A stretch of DNA of 64,000 nucleotides, from the NCBI RefSeq assembly GCF_003711105.1, contig NZ_CP023865.1, positions 3,311,001-3,375,000 on the forward strand, read 5' to 3'. Below are positions 54,597-62,588 of this stretch, one piece after another. The translations under genes were made by a program, and so were the position numbers. This DNA comes from Actinoplanes teichomyceticus ATCC 31121. GTDB taxonomy: Bacteria > Actinomycetota > Actinomycetes > Mycobacteriales > Micromonosporaceae. The notes under the pieces were generated by a model. It made no database searches. It was not told the origin of the DNA and worked only from the letters and a program-made list of their open reading frames with translations. Numbering within the stretch: the stretch's first letter is position 1; the number at the start of each line of letters is the position of its first letter.

Positions 54597-57013
54597 CGTT
54601 GTGGGTTCGCCCTCTCGGCTGCCTGACGCAGGTAGTCCTGGTGGTTGGCCTTGAGGGCGGCCGCCATCCGGCTCTCCATTCCCCTGCGGGCCTGCAGTGC
54701 GTCCACGAATCCCTGCTCGAAGTCGACCAGTTTGTCATATCCGCCGGGCAGGTTCTGCAGGACCGTCGGGAGCATCGCGCCCTTCATCGAGATGAGCTGC
54801 TTGCGGGCGATGCCGAGGGTGGCGTCGCTCGCGGTCAGCGCGTTGTGCGCGGCGAACTTGCAGTTCTCCGCGGTGCCCCACCGCTGCTGGAAGTAGTCGT
54901 TGAACCGGCGCAGCCCGCCGCCGCCGTTGTAGTGGTGCGTGACCGCCTGCAGGATCGTCCGGCCCGAGCGCACCGCCTGGGCGATCAGGAAACCGTCGGC
55001 GTCCTCGACGAGATCGCTGAAGCCGAACGTGGACTCCACTCCCGGTTTGGCCAGCTTCGCCTCGCAGAAGGCCCGGCCCGAGGCGTACTGCTCCTCGGAG
55101 TTGCGCCAGTCGCTGTAGAAGGTCATCAGGTCGCCCGCCCAGCCGGCGACGTCCCCGCCGTTGGCCGACTTCTGGTTCGCGTCCGGAGGCACCACCAGGT
55201 GGCCGTTGGCGGTGGCCATGAGGTGCTCGGCGCCCAGCTCGTAACCGGTGTAGGGATCCTTGAACGCCTTCATGATCGTCATGCCGCGATCGTTGGCGTA
55301 CTTGACGAACTCCTCGTCGTAGGCGCCGATCAGGATCAGCCAGCCGAGTTCGTTGTCCCAGCTCTTGTTGCCGTACTCCTGGTGCCGGATGTACTCCATC
55401 ACCAGCTGGGACGCCGACCTCGTGCCCTTGTTGGGGTAGGCGACGGCCAGGTCGTACAGCCGCTGGATGTAGGAGAGGAATCCGTCCGCGGGGCCGGCGA
55501 TGTCGTTGACCGTCGACGTCCCGGGATCGGAGTTGCGGCGCCACACGTCACGGTCCAGGTCGAAGACGTCCGAACCGTCGGTGACCTTGAATTCCTTGAT
55601 CTGATTGAACGACCAGTTCGACGGGAGCGTGAAGCCGAGATTGCCGGAGAAGCCCCACGACATGCCGGAGACGAAGGAGAAACGGGCGAACGTCTTGTTG
55701 GTGACGTTGATGCAGACGTTGCGGGAGCCGTAGACGCCGTGGATGTAGCGCTTGCCCTTGCTGGCCAGCCCGGCGGACACGCCCTGGAAGTACGGGACGA
55801 TGGCGCTGTCGATCTCCTCCTGGGTGGCGTCGTAGTCCACCGCGAAGTAGATCACCGTGCCCCTGTTGAATCCGTAACCCAGGGCCAGCTCGTGCGCGTT
55901 GAGCGCCTCCTGGAAACCCCGGCTGTAGGTGAAGTCCTCGAGTTTGCGGGCCCGGTCCTGGAAGATCGGGAAGACCTTCAGGCCCGCGGCGAAGATCCGC
56001 TGCAGCTCCCCGGGCTTGATCTCCTTGTCCAGGTCCGAGCCCGGCGGGTCGTACAGATAGCGGCCCACGATCTCGTAGCCGTTACGGCGCAGCCACGCGG
56101 CACGCGTCGCGGTGATCTCGAAGCGGGTGTCCGACCCGGTCGCCGGACGATCGGCGTCGCCCATGGAGACCAGCAGCTGGGCCCAGGTCGGGTAGTCGCC
56201 GATCCCGTTCTCCTCCAGCTGGGCGAAGCGCTGGAAGGCCTTGACGAAGTCGGCCAGGCCGGCGTCGTAGGAGCTGCGCTTGTTCGTGCGGTAGACGCCG
56301 ACGGGCTCGTTGAACACGCAGGCCGCGGAGAAGAGCTCGACGAAGATGCCCGAGTCGCCGCTGCGCAGGGTGTGCGCCCGCAGGCCGGCCTGCGTGCCGG
56401 GGCCGAAGTTGCCGTTCGGGCTCAGGCCCAGCTCGTACTGGATGGCGATCATCAGGGACTTCTGCACGTCCCGCGAGTAGATGCCGTCGCAGGGGCCGAT
56501 GCTGTACGCGTCGCGTTGCCAGTAGCGACTGTTCAGCCAGCGCTGGATATCCCGGATCTTGTCGGTGCCGCCGGCCACCACCACGTAGGCGTCCATGTTG
56601 AGGATGCACTTGGCGATCCGTACGTCGATCTTGCCGTCGCCCTCGGGGATGCCCATGTTGGAGCGCAGGTCCATGACCGCCTGCCGGGTGACCCCGGTGA
56701 ACCATCCATAGCTCTCCGGCTCGACGCCCCAGTAGCCCTTGCAGAACAGACCGTGTTGAAGGATGGCGACGATGTTGCGGTTGCGGTCCCAGCCCATGCC
56801 GAGCTCACCGAGGGCCTGGAACCGGGACGTGGTCGTCGGGCCGAAGCTGGCGGTGACGGGCGTGATGCCCAGCTCGTGCTGCAGACCCATGATGAGCGAG
56901 AACATGGTCGACCATCCGGTACGGCCGTTCTCGGGGCATCGTTGATAGCCGGCTACCGCGCCGTAGGTCGCGTTGACCCACTTCTGCGCCTCGAGGACCT
57001 TCGGGTCCGACAC
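54593..57013 (-). CDS. DUF1906-type glycoside hydrolase-like protein, 806 residues
   Basis: A modular protein starting at GTG 57013 behind AAAGGA. Residues about 1-290 contain repeated helical segments resembling peptidoglycan-binding modules (FGPGTQAGLRAHTLRSGDSG, IRDIQRWLNSRYW). Residues about 300-510 resemble the DUF1906/Rv2525c glycoside-hydrolase-like TIM barrel: RYLYDPP, VFPIFQDRAR and VIYFAVDYDAT with candidate acids D393/D395. The C-terminal 290 residues are helical and unassigned. No Sec, Tat or lipoprotein signal is visible despite the apparent cell-wall target. It is the first gene of an operon with a membrane protein and a Tat-exported M15-like protein; wall remodelling is the likely theme. 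Confidence 0.8.
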   Translation of the reverse strand: MSDPKVLEAQKWVNATYGAVAGYQRCPENGRTGWSTMFSLIMGLQHELGITPVTASFGPTTTSRFQALGELGMGWDRNRNIVAILQHGLFCKGYWGVEPESYGWFTGVTRQAVMDLRSNMGIPEGDGKIDVRIAKCILNMDAYVVVAGGTDKIRDIQRWLNSRYWQRDAYSIGPCDGIYSRDVQKSLMIAIQYELGLSPNGNFGPGTQAGLRAHTLRSGDSGIFVELFSAACVFNEPVGVYRTNKRSSYDAGLADFVKAFQRFAQLEENGIGDYPTWAQLLVSMGDADRPATGSDTRFEITATRAAWLRRNGYEIVGRYLYDPPGSDLDKEIKPGELQRIFAAGLKVFPIFQDRARKLEDFTYSRGFQEALNAHELALGYGFNRGTVIYFAVDYDATQEEIDSAIVPYFQGVSAGLASKGKRYIHGVYGSRNVCINVTNKTFARFSFVSGMSWGFSGNLGFTLPSNWSFNQIKEFKVTDGSDVFDLDRDVWRRNSDPGTSTVNDIAGPADGFLSYIQRLYDLAVAYPNKGTRSASQLVMEYIRHQEYGNKSWDNELGWLILIGAYDEEFVKYANDRGMTIMKAFKDPYTGYELGAEHLMATANGHLVVPPDANQKSANGGDVAGWAGDLMTFYSDWRNSEEQYASGRAFCEAKLAKPGVESTFGFSDLVEDADGFLIAQAVRSGRTILQAVTHHYNGGGGLRRFNDYFQQRWGTAENCKFAAHNALTASDATLGIARKQLISMKGAMLPTVLQNLPGGYDKLVDFEQGFVDALQARRGMESRMAAALKANHQDYLRQAAERANPQR

Positions 57014-57325
57014 GGGTGATCCTTTCGTCGCGTTCCGAATCGGTTCTCAGCCCGCACCGGCTGTCCGGGCCGGCGCTCGCCGGGTCGCCAAGCGGACACC
57101 ACGTTCACCCTCGCATGTGTGCCACGCGAGGGGGAGCGCAATGCCGTGAGTCGTGGGCGGTGCCCGGCTTGTCGTCGGTGCGCCGGGCATCGCGGAGTAT
57201 CGGCAGGCGAGTGTTCATGGCTGGCCGCGCCAGGCCACGTGATGATATTTACCGATATCGACGCCAAGAGCAAGGGGCATTCGGCGTACGGGGCCGGGAT
57301 TGCCGCCGGACCCGGACTGCGGTGC
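57014..57325. other. 312-bp intergenic region, nothing recognised
   Basis: Lies between the cell-wall operon's start and the end of the esterase gene. An AT-rich patch at about 57240-57260 (GATATTTACCGATATC) contains a GATAT/ATATC symmetry and may be a promoter for the minus-strand operon or an unseen short gene. I could not identify a gene. Confidence 0.35.
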
Positions 57326-58408
57326 TCAGGGCAGGTCGGCGAAGAACCGGGTGATCAGGTCGCTCGCGTCGATGTCCTGGCTGGTCGCGCCGAGCGCCCT
57401 GGGTTGATCGCCCCGGCTCGCCGGCCACGTGTGGCCACCGCCGCGGACGGTGTAGAGCAGGACCGGCCCGCCCTCCGGCCGTGCCCGCCAACTGGTCCGT
57501 CGCACCCTGGTCCCGTCCCGCTGGTCGACGTCGGGCAACCACTCCCGGACGCCGTCGCCGGCGCCGGCCGCGAACGCGCGCGCGGTCTCCTCCGCGCCGA
57601 TCGTCGGGGTGGGCGGCTCCTCGAAGCGCGCCGCGGCCGGGGGTGGTGTGGCCAGGCCGCTGTAGGGGCGCAGCGGGTCATCCGTGCCGTAGATCAGCAA
57701 GGTGGGGATGCCGCCCCGCGCCGCGGGCGCCGAGGGCGCGACGGGAAGCTGGCCGGCCACCGAGGCGACGGCGTGGAACCGGTCCGGGGCCTGGACGGCC
57801 GCCCGCAGCGCCATGTTGCCGCCGTTCGACACGCCGAGCAGGAAGATCCGCCCGGGGTCGGCGCCGTGCCGATCGGCCAGGTGCCCGGCGAGCGCGGTCA
57901 GGAAGGCCACGTCCGCGTCGGGGTCGGGGCGCAGCCGGGTCGGCCGCCACCCGTCCCCCCACGCTCCGTGCCGCCCTTCCGGGTACACCACCGCCATGCC
58001 GCGTCTCGCCGCCCAGGAGCGCAGTCCGGTGGCCCGCTCCATCTCGGCTCCGGAGCTCTGCTTGCCGTGCAGCGCCACCACGACCGGATAGCGCTCCTGC
58101 GGGGGGCGGAAGAGCCGGTAGGTGCGGCGTACGCCGCCGATCGACAGCTCTCCGTCGGCTCTGGTCAGGGCGACCGGGGAGACCCGGCGAGGGCTGGGGC
58201 CGGGGCTGGCCGCCGGGGCGGCGCTGCCGGCGGCGGAGGCGGGGTCCTGGCCGGCGGACGGGGCGCTCTCCTGGCAGCCGGCGAGGAGCGTGACGGCGAC
58301 GACGAGGGCCCCGACGGTGCGCAGACGCGCCTGGCCGGTGCGCCGCGACCGTCGTCGCGGACCTGTAGCGGTCACCCCGAAGGGCGGATCTCTGCGTACG
58401 GCCGTCAC
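57326..58408 (-). CDS. lipoprotein esterase of the LpqC / PHB depolymerase type
   Basis: A 360-residue alpha/beta-hydrolase lipoprotein. The GTG start has GGAGGG 8 nt upstream. A basic N-terminus leads into LVVAVTLLAGC, with the lipidated Cys near residue 45, then a Ser/Ala/Pro-rich linker. The enzyme domain (about 85-360) has VVALHGKQSSGAEM (oxyanion region), the nucleophile elbow GVSNGGNMA, Asp in YGTDDPLRP and His in GGGHTWP. The family includes LpqC, feruloyl esterases (CE1) and polyhydroxyalkanoate depolymerases, so the substrate may be a plant ester or polyester. It is probably outside the peptide cluster to its right. Confidence 0.88.
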   Translation of the reverse strand: MTAVRRDPPFGVTATGPRRRSRRTGQARLRTVGALVVAVTLLAGCQESAPSAGQDPASAAGSAAPAASPGPSPRRVSPVALTRADGELSIGGVRRTYRLFRPPQERYPVVVALHGKQSSGAEMERATGLRSWAARRGMAVVYPEGRHGAWGDGWRPTRLRPDPDADVAFLTALAGHLADRHGADPGRIFLLGVSNGGNMALRAAVQAPDRFHAVASVAGQLPVAPSAPAARGGIPTLLIYGTDDPLRPYSGLATPPPAAARFEEPPTPTIGAEETARAFAAGAGDGVREWLPDVDQRDGTRVRRTSWRARPEGGPVLLYTVRGGGHTWPASRGDQPRALGATSQDIDASDLITRFFADLP

Positions 58409-58804
58409 CGGTCACCCTCCACGCTGAGCATGCGCACCGCGGGAATGTTAGCAGATGGCCGATATGTCCGGGTCCTGCGCGGGGCGACGGTGGAATGCGG
58501 CGCTCAGGGCGCGCCGGCGGTCGCCGGTTCGGCCGGCGAACGACACGGACCTACCGTACAGCGGCTCTCGATTTTCTGCCGCCGGCCGAGGGGGTCGTGC
58601 GGCGGGTCCCCGTTATACAGATACAGACGTTTTGCGACATCGTTGCGGCAGTGTGACATTGGCTACATTGATGCCTGCGTATGGCCCTGCCTACGGTGAT
58701 CTAGACATCGACGGTCCTGGATCGTGGTCGCTCCGACGTGGTCGGTGGTGTCGCCAATGGCGCCCGCAAACGGCCCCGACTGGGACAGCAACACGGGGGA
58801 CAAC
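58409..58804 (+). promoter_or_regulatory. control region of the hydroxyphenylglycine operon
   Basis: This 396-bp gap has no gene but contains an AT-richer stretch (about 58610-58690), unusual for the window. Within it TTGCGG (58643-58648) and TACATT (58664-58669) make a weak promoter pair with a 15-bp spacer, and TGCGACAT / TGTGACAT-type words recur (58633, 58652), suggesting regulator half-sites. An earlier in-frame GTG (58724) exists, but the ribosome site lies before 58805. Confidence 0.4.
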
Positions 58805-59908
58805 GTGAATACGGATGAAAGCATCGCCATGCCCGCTGGCCGTCATGGCGACAGCAACCTGCATCATGTCGAGTTCTACGTAGCCGATGCCGAAGCCGTG
58901 GCAGCCGACCTGGCGGCCGGGTACGGCTTCCAGCGTGTCGGCGCCGCCGACCTTCCCGGCGGATGCCGCTCGGTGGCCATCCGCAACGGGCGGGCCACCC
59001 TGATCCTGACCTCGGCGACCGACGACGCCCACCCGGTCGCCCGGTACGTCGAGGCGCACGGTGACGGTGTCGCGAGCATCGCGCTACGGGTCGGCGACGC
59101 CACGGCCGCCCGGCGCGACGCGGTGGACCGGGGCGCCCGGCCCGCGGTCACCGCCACCCACCTGGCGCACGCGCCGGGCTGCGTGATCACCGAGATCCAC
59201 ACGTTCGGCGACGTGACCCAGCGCTTCGTCGAGCTCCCGGCGGAAGCGGAGGAGGGCGCGATCCCGTGGCTGCGCGCCACCGCGCCCGCCACGCCCACGC
59301 CCACCGGCGTCCAGCTGCACGAGATCGACCACATCGCGATCTGCCTGCCCGGTGGAGACCTGGCGCGGACGGTCGCGTTCTACGAGTCGGCTCTCGGCTA
59401 CCCCGTCGTCTTCGAGGAGCGCACCGAGGTCGGCGGCCAGGTGATGAACTCGAAGGTGGTCAAGGAGCCCGGCGGAGCGCTCACCCTGGTGCTGGTGGAG
59501 CCGGGACACCTCAGCGGCGAGCCCGGTCAGGTGGAGAAGTTCGTCAAGGCCAACGGCGGAGCCGGCGTCCAGCATCTCGCCTTCGCCACCGCGGACATCG
59601 TCCGGACGGTCGACCAACTGCGCGGCAACGGCATCGCCTTCCTCACCACCCCGGCCGCCTACTACGAGCTCACGCATGAGCGGCTCGCCTCCGGCCGGCA
59701 CGCCATCGAGGACCTGCGACGGCTGCACATCCTGGCCGACGTCGACCAGTCCGGCAAGCTCTTCCAGATCTTCGCCCGGTCGACCGCGCCGCGGGGCACG
59801 TACTTCATGGAGATCATCGAGAGGGACGGGGCGACGACCTTCGGCAGCGGCAACATCCGGGCTCTGTACGACGCCGTGGAGATGGGGCAGCGTGGGCAGG
59901 ACCGCTGA
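58805..59908 (+). CDS. hmaS: 4-hydroxymandelate synthase
   Basis: A 367-residue non-heme iron dioxygenase converting 4-hydroxyphenylpyruvate to L-4-hydroxymandelate, the first step to 4-hydroxyphenylglycine. The GTG at 58805 has GGGGGA at normal distance and matches family length. Two vicinal-oxygen-chelate halves give the iron ligands H176 (EIDHIAIC), H257 (VQHLAFAT) and E336 (FMEIIER). It is close to 4-hydroxyphenylpyruvate dioxygenase, but the C-terminal GTYFMEIIER and FGSGNIRALYDAVE resemble HmaS rather than the RPTxFxEII/FGxGNF of HPPD, and the next two genes are the rest of the Hpg pathway. It overlaps the next start by 17 nt. Confidence 0.93.
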   Translation: MNTDESIAMPAGRHGDSNLHHVEFYVADAEAVAADLAAGYGFQRVGAADLPGGCRSVAIRNGRATLILTSATDDAHPVARYVEAHGDGVASIALRVGDATAARRDAVDRGARPAVTATHLAHAPGCVITEIHTFGDVTQRFVELPAEAEEGAIPWLRATAPATPTPTGVQLHEIDHIAICLPGGDLARTVAFYESALGYPVVFEERTEVGGQVMNSKVVKEPGGALTLVLVEPGHLSGEPGQVEKFVKANGGAGVQHLAFATADIVRTVDQLRGNGIAFLTTPAAYYELTHERLASGRHAIEDLRRLHILADVDQSGKLFQIFARSTAPRGTYFMEIIERDGATTFGSGNIRALYDAVEMGQRGQDR

Positions 59909-61037
59909 TCGGTCGGCGCCCTGGTTCCACGTGGAGGATTTCGAGAGGTCGGCGGCGGAGGCGCTGCCCGGACCGGTGTGGGACTTCGTCTCCGGCGGCG
60001 CCGGCGACGAGCGGACCGTCGACGCCAACCGGACCGCGTTCGCCCAGGTGCGACTGACCCCGCGGATCCTGATGGGGGTCGCGGAGCCGGATCCGTCGAC
60101 GCGGCTGTTCGGCCGCGAGCTCTCGATGCCGGTGGCGGTGGCCCCGATGGCGTACCAGGAGCTGATGCACCCGGACGGGGAGCCGGCGGTCGTGCGGGCC
60201 GCGGCCGCCGCGGGCGTCCCGTTCACCGTCGCCACCCTCGGCAGCCGGCGGCTGGAGGAGTTGGCGGATCTCGGCGCCGACCTGTGGTTCCAGCTCTACT
60301 GGCTGCGGGACCGCGGGCGGGTGCGTGAGCTGCTGGCCCGCGCCGAGCAGGCGGGCTGCCGGTGCGTGATGCTGACCGTGGACACCCCCCGGCTCGGCCG
60401 GCGCCTGCGCGACATGCGCAACGGGTTCGCGCTTCCGGCGTCGATGTCGGCGGCCAACCTCGTCGATCCGCTCCAGGACCTCTCGCACACCGGCGTGCAG
60501 GGCGAGTCGGCGGTGGCCCGGCACAGCACCGCGCTGCTCGACCCCAGCCTGAGCTGGCGCGACCTCGACTGGCTACGGCAGAACACCGGGCTTCCCCTGG
60601 TGCTCAAGGGCGTCCTCGACGCACGCGACGCGGCGCAGGCCGCGCGGGCCGGCGTCGACGGCCTGGTGGTGTCCAACCACGGCGGCCGCCAGTTCGACGC
60701 CGCGCCGGCCAGCCTGTCGGCGCTGCCCGACGTGGTGGCGGCGGTCGGTGACACCTGCCCGGTGCTTCTCGACAGCGGTGTGCGCAGCGGATCGGACGTG
60801 CTCAAGGCGCTGGCCCTCGGGGCGTCCGGGGTGCTGGTCGGCCGCCCGGTGCTGTGGGCCCTGGCGGCCGGCGGGGAGCGCGGCGTGGCGCGACTGCTGT
60901 CCGTCCTGCATGCGGAGCTCGTCGACGCGCTCGCGCTGGCCGGGTGCCCGGCCGTCGGCCCGGCCCGGGAACTGCGGGTCCGGTTGCCGGAGTGCGGCTG
61001 GTCCGGCCGGACGGGGCGGGCGGCGCATGACGGTTGA
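59892..61037 (+). CDS. hmo: 4-hydroxymandelate oxidase (FMN-dependent)
   Basis: A 381-residue alpha-hydroxy acid oxidase of the FMN TIM-barrel family, oxidising 4-hydroxymandelate to 4-hydroxyphenylglyoxylate. The start is a GTG inside the end of hmaS (17-nt overlap), so the two are tightly coupled. FMN and substrate elements are PVAVAPMAYQELMHPDGE, WFQLYWLRDRG, VLKGVLDARDA, the catalytic H263 in VSNHGGRQFD with R266, and VLVGRPVLWALAAGG for the phosphate. It ends overlapping the aminotransferase gene by 11 nt. Glycolate or lactate oxidase activity is the main alternative, but the operon favours hydroxymandelate. Confidence 0.93.
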   Translation: MGRTADRSAPWFHVEDFERSAAEALPGPVWDFVSGGAGDERTVDANRTAFAQVRLTPRILMGVAEPDPSTRLFGRELSMPVAVAPMAYQELMHPDGEPAVVRAAAAAGVPFTVATLGSRRLEELADLGADLWFQLYWLRDRGRVRELLARAEQAGCRCVMLTVDTPRLGRRLRDMRNGFALPASMSAANLVDPLQDLSHTGVQGESAVARHSTALLDPSLSWRDLDWLRQNTGLPLVLKGVLDARDAAQAARAGVDGLVVSNHGGRQFDAAPASLSALPDVVAAVGDTCPVLLDSGVRSGSDVLKALALGASGVLVGRPVLWALAAGGERGVARLLSVLHAELVDALALAGCPAVGPARELRVRLPECGWSGRTGRAAHDG

Positions 61038-62376
61038 AACCGGCTCGGGACCGACCCCGCCACGCCTGGTGACGCTGTCCGTCGAGGAGCTGCACGCGTC
61101 GCTCACCGATCCGGCGCTGGAATCGATGAATCTGCTCAACGAGATCGCCGCCCGCTTCCCCGACGCCGTGTCGTTCGCCGCCGGCCGGCCCTACGAGGGC
61201 TTCTACGACATCGAGGACGTGCACCGCTACCTGCGGACGTTCTGGTCGTACCTGGTGGAGGAGCGCGGCCACGACGCCGAGCGGGCGACCCGGCTGCTGT
61301 TCCAGTACGGGCGCACGAAGGGCGTCATCCACGAGCTCATCGCCGGCCAGCTCGCCGTCGACGAGGGCATCACGACAGATCCCGAGGACATCGTGGTGAC
61401 CGTCGGCGCACAGGAGGCGATGTTCCTGACCCTGCGCGCCCTGCGCTCCGACGACCGTGACAGGCTGCTGAGCGTCTCGCCGATGTACGTCGGCGTGACC
61501 GGCGCCGCCCGGCTCGTGGATCTGCCCGTGGTCGGCGTGACGGCGGGCGCCGACGGTGTGGACCTGGCGGACCTGGCGGCCAAGGCGGAGCGGGTTCGCG
61601 CGGCCGGACACCGCCCCCGCGCGCTCTACCTGGTGCCGGACTTCTCCAACCCGACCGGGATCAGTCTCCCGCTCGGGACCCGGCGCCGGCTGCTCGACCT
61701 CGCCGACCGCCTGGACCTGCTGATCCTCGAGGACAACCCGTACGGCATCTTCGCCCACGGCGAGCGACGCATGCCGACGCTCAAGTCGCTGGACCACCGC
61801 GACCGGGTCGTCTACCTGGGCTCCTTCGCCAAGACGTCGCTGCCCGGGGCCCGGGTCGGGTTCGTGGTCGCCGGCCAGCGGGTGACCGACGCCGCGGGGG
61901 CGGACCGCGGCTCGTTCGCCGACCAGCTCTCGAAGATCAAGAGCATGGTCACGGTCAACACCTCGCCCCTGGCGCAGGCCGTGGTGGCGGGCCAGCTGCT
62001 GGCGAACAAGGGCAGCCTGGTCGCGGCCAGCACCGCGGAACAGTTGGTGTACCGGCACAACATGCGACAGCTCCTCGACGGCCTGGCCCGCCGCTTCCCC
62101 GACCCGCACGCCGCGGGAGTGAGCTGGAACAACCCGTCCGGCGGCTTCTTCGTGACGCTGACCGTGCCGTTCCCGGCCGACGACCTCGCCCTGGCCGACA
62201 GCGCCCGCCGGTACGGCGTGCTGTGGATACCCATGCACCACTTCTACGAGGCACCGGGCGGCCTGCACCAGATCCGACTCTCGTGCAGCTGCCTGAACCC
62301 GGCCGACATCGACGAAGGACTCGACCGACTCGCCGCGTTCGTCACCGGACGCGGCCGGAAAGGAGAACCCGGATGA
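61027..62376 (+). CDS. hpgT: 4-hydroxyphenylglycine aminotransferase
   Basis: A 449-residue class I/II fold PLP aminotransferase. It transaminates 4-hydroxyphenylglyoxylate to L-4-hydroxyphenylglycine, usually with tyrosine as amino donor, which regenerates 4-hydroxyphenylpyruvate for HmaS. PLP motifs are VTVGAQEAMFLTLRAL, YLVPDFSNPTGISLP (Asn and Tyr contacts), the Schiff-base K269 in GSFAKTSLPGARVGF and an Arg in HQIRLSCSC for the carboxylate. Coupled on both sides (11-nt overlap with hmo, ATGA with the MbtH gene). Confidence 0.92.
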   Translation: MTVETGSGPTPPRLVTLSVEELHASLTDPALESMNLLNEIAARFPDAVSFAAGRPYEGFYDIEDVHRYLRTFWSYLVEERGHDAERATRLLFQYGRTKGVIHELIAGQLAVDEGITTDPEDIVVTVGAQEAMFLTLRALRSDDRDRLLSVSPMYVGVTGAARLVDLPVVGVTAGADGVDLADLAAKAERVRAAGHRPRALYLVPDFSNPTGISLPLGTRRRLLDLADRLDLLILEDNPYGIFAHGERRMPTLKSLDHRDRVVYLGSFAKTSLPGARVGFVVAGQRVTDAAGADRGSFADQLSKIKSMVTVNTSPLAQAVVAGQLLANKGSLVAASTAEQLVYRHNMRQLLDGLARRFPDPHAAGVSWNNPSGGFFVTLTVPFPADDLALADSARRYGVLWIPMHHFYEAPGGLHQIRLSCSCLNPADIDEGLDRLAAFVTGRGRKGEPG

Positions 62377-62588
62377 CCGACACCAGCGACTCCGCCGACC
62401 GCACCGAGCACGTGGTCGTCGTCAACGACGAGGAGCAGTACTCGATCTGGCCCGCCGAACGGCCGGTCCCGGCCGGCTGGCACCCGGCCGGCCAGCGTGG
62501 CGACAGGCAGGCGTGCCTCGACTGGATCGACGAGCACTGGACCGACATGCGGCCCAAGAGCCTGCGGCAGGCATTGGGCCGGCGATGA
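62373..62588 (+). CDS. MbtH-like protein
   Basis: A 71-residue MbtH-like chaperone of NRPS adenylation domains. Conserved features are NDEEQYSIWP, PAGW followed by HPAGQRGDR, and CLDWIDEHWTDMRPKSL, with the invariant Ser, Trp and Arg-Pro positions. The ATG follows AAAGGAGAACCCGG and overlaps the hpgT stop (ATGA); its stop overlaps the next start (ATGA). Its presence implies an NRPS beyond the right edge, many of whose adenylation domains, including Hpg-activating ones, need an MbtH partner for activity. Confidence 0.95.
   Translation: MTDTSDSADRTEHVVVVNDEEQYSIWPAERPVPAGWHPAGQRGDRQACLDWIDEHWTDMRPKSLRQALGRR

Noticed and set aside
57326..58408. Esterase as a thioesterase or resistance gene of the peptide cluster
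   Set aside because: It is transcribed away from the cluster, has a lipoprotein signal, and resembles LpqC-type enzymes.
58805..59908. 4-Hydroxyphenylpyruvate dioxygenase of tyrosine catabolism
   Set aside because: The C-terminal motif differs from HPPD, and the gene overlaps hmo and precedes hpgT, which fits hydroxymandelate synthase; no homogentisate pathway gene is present.
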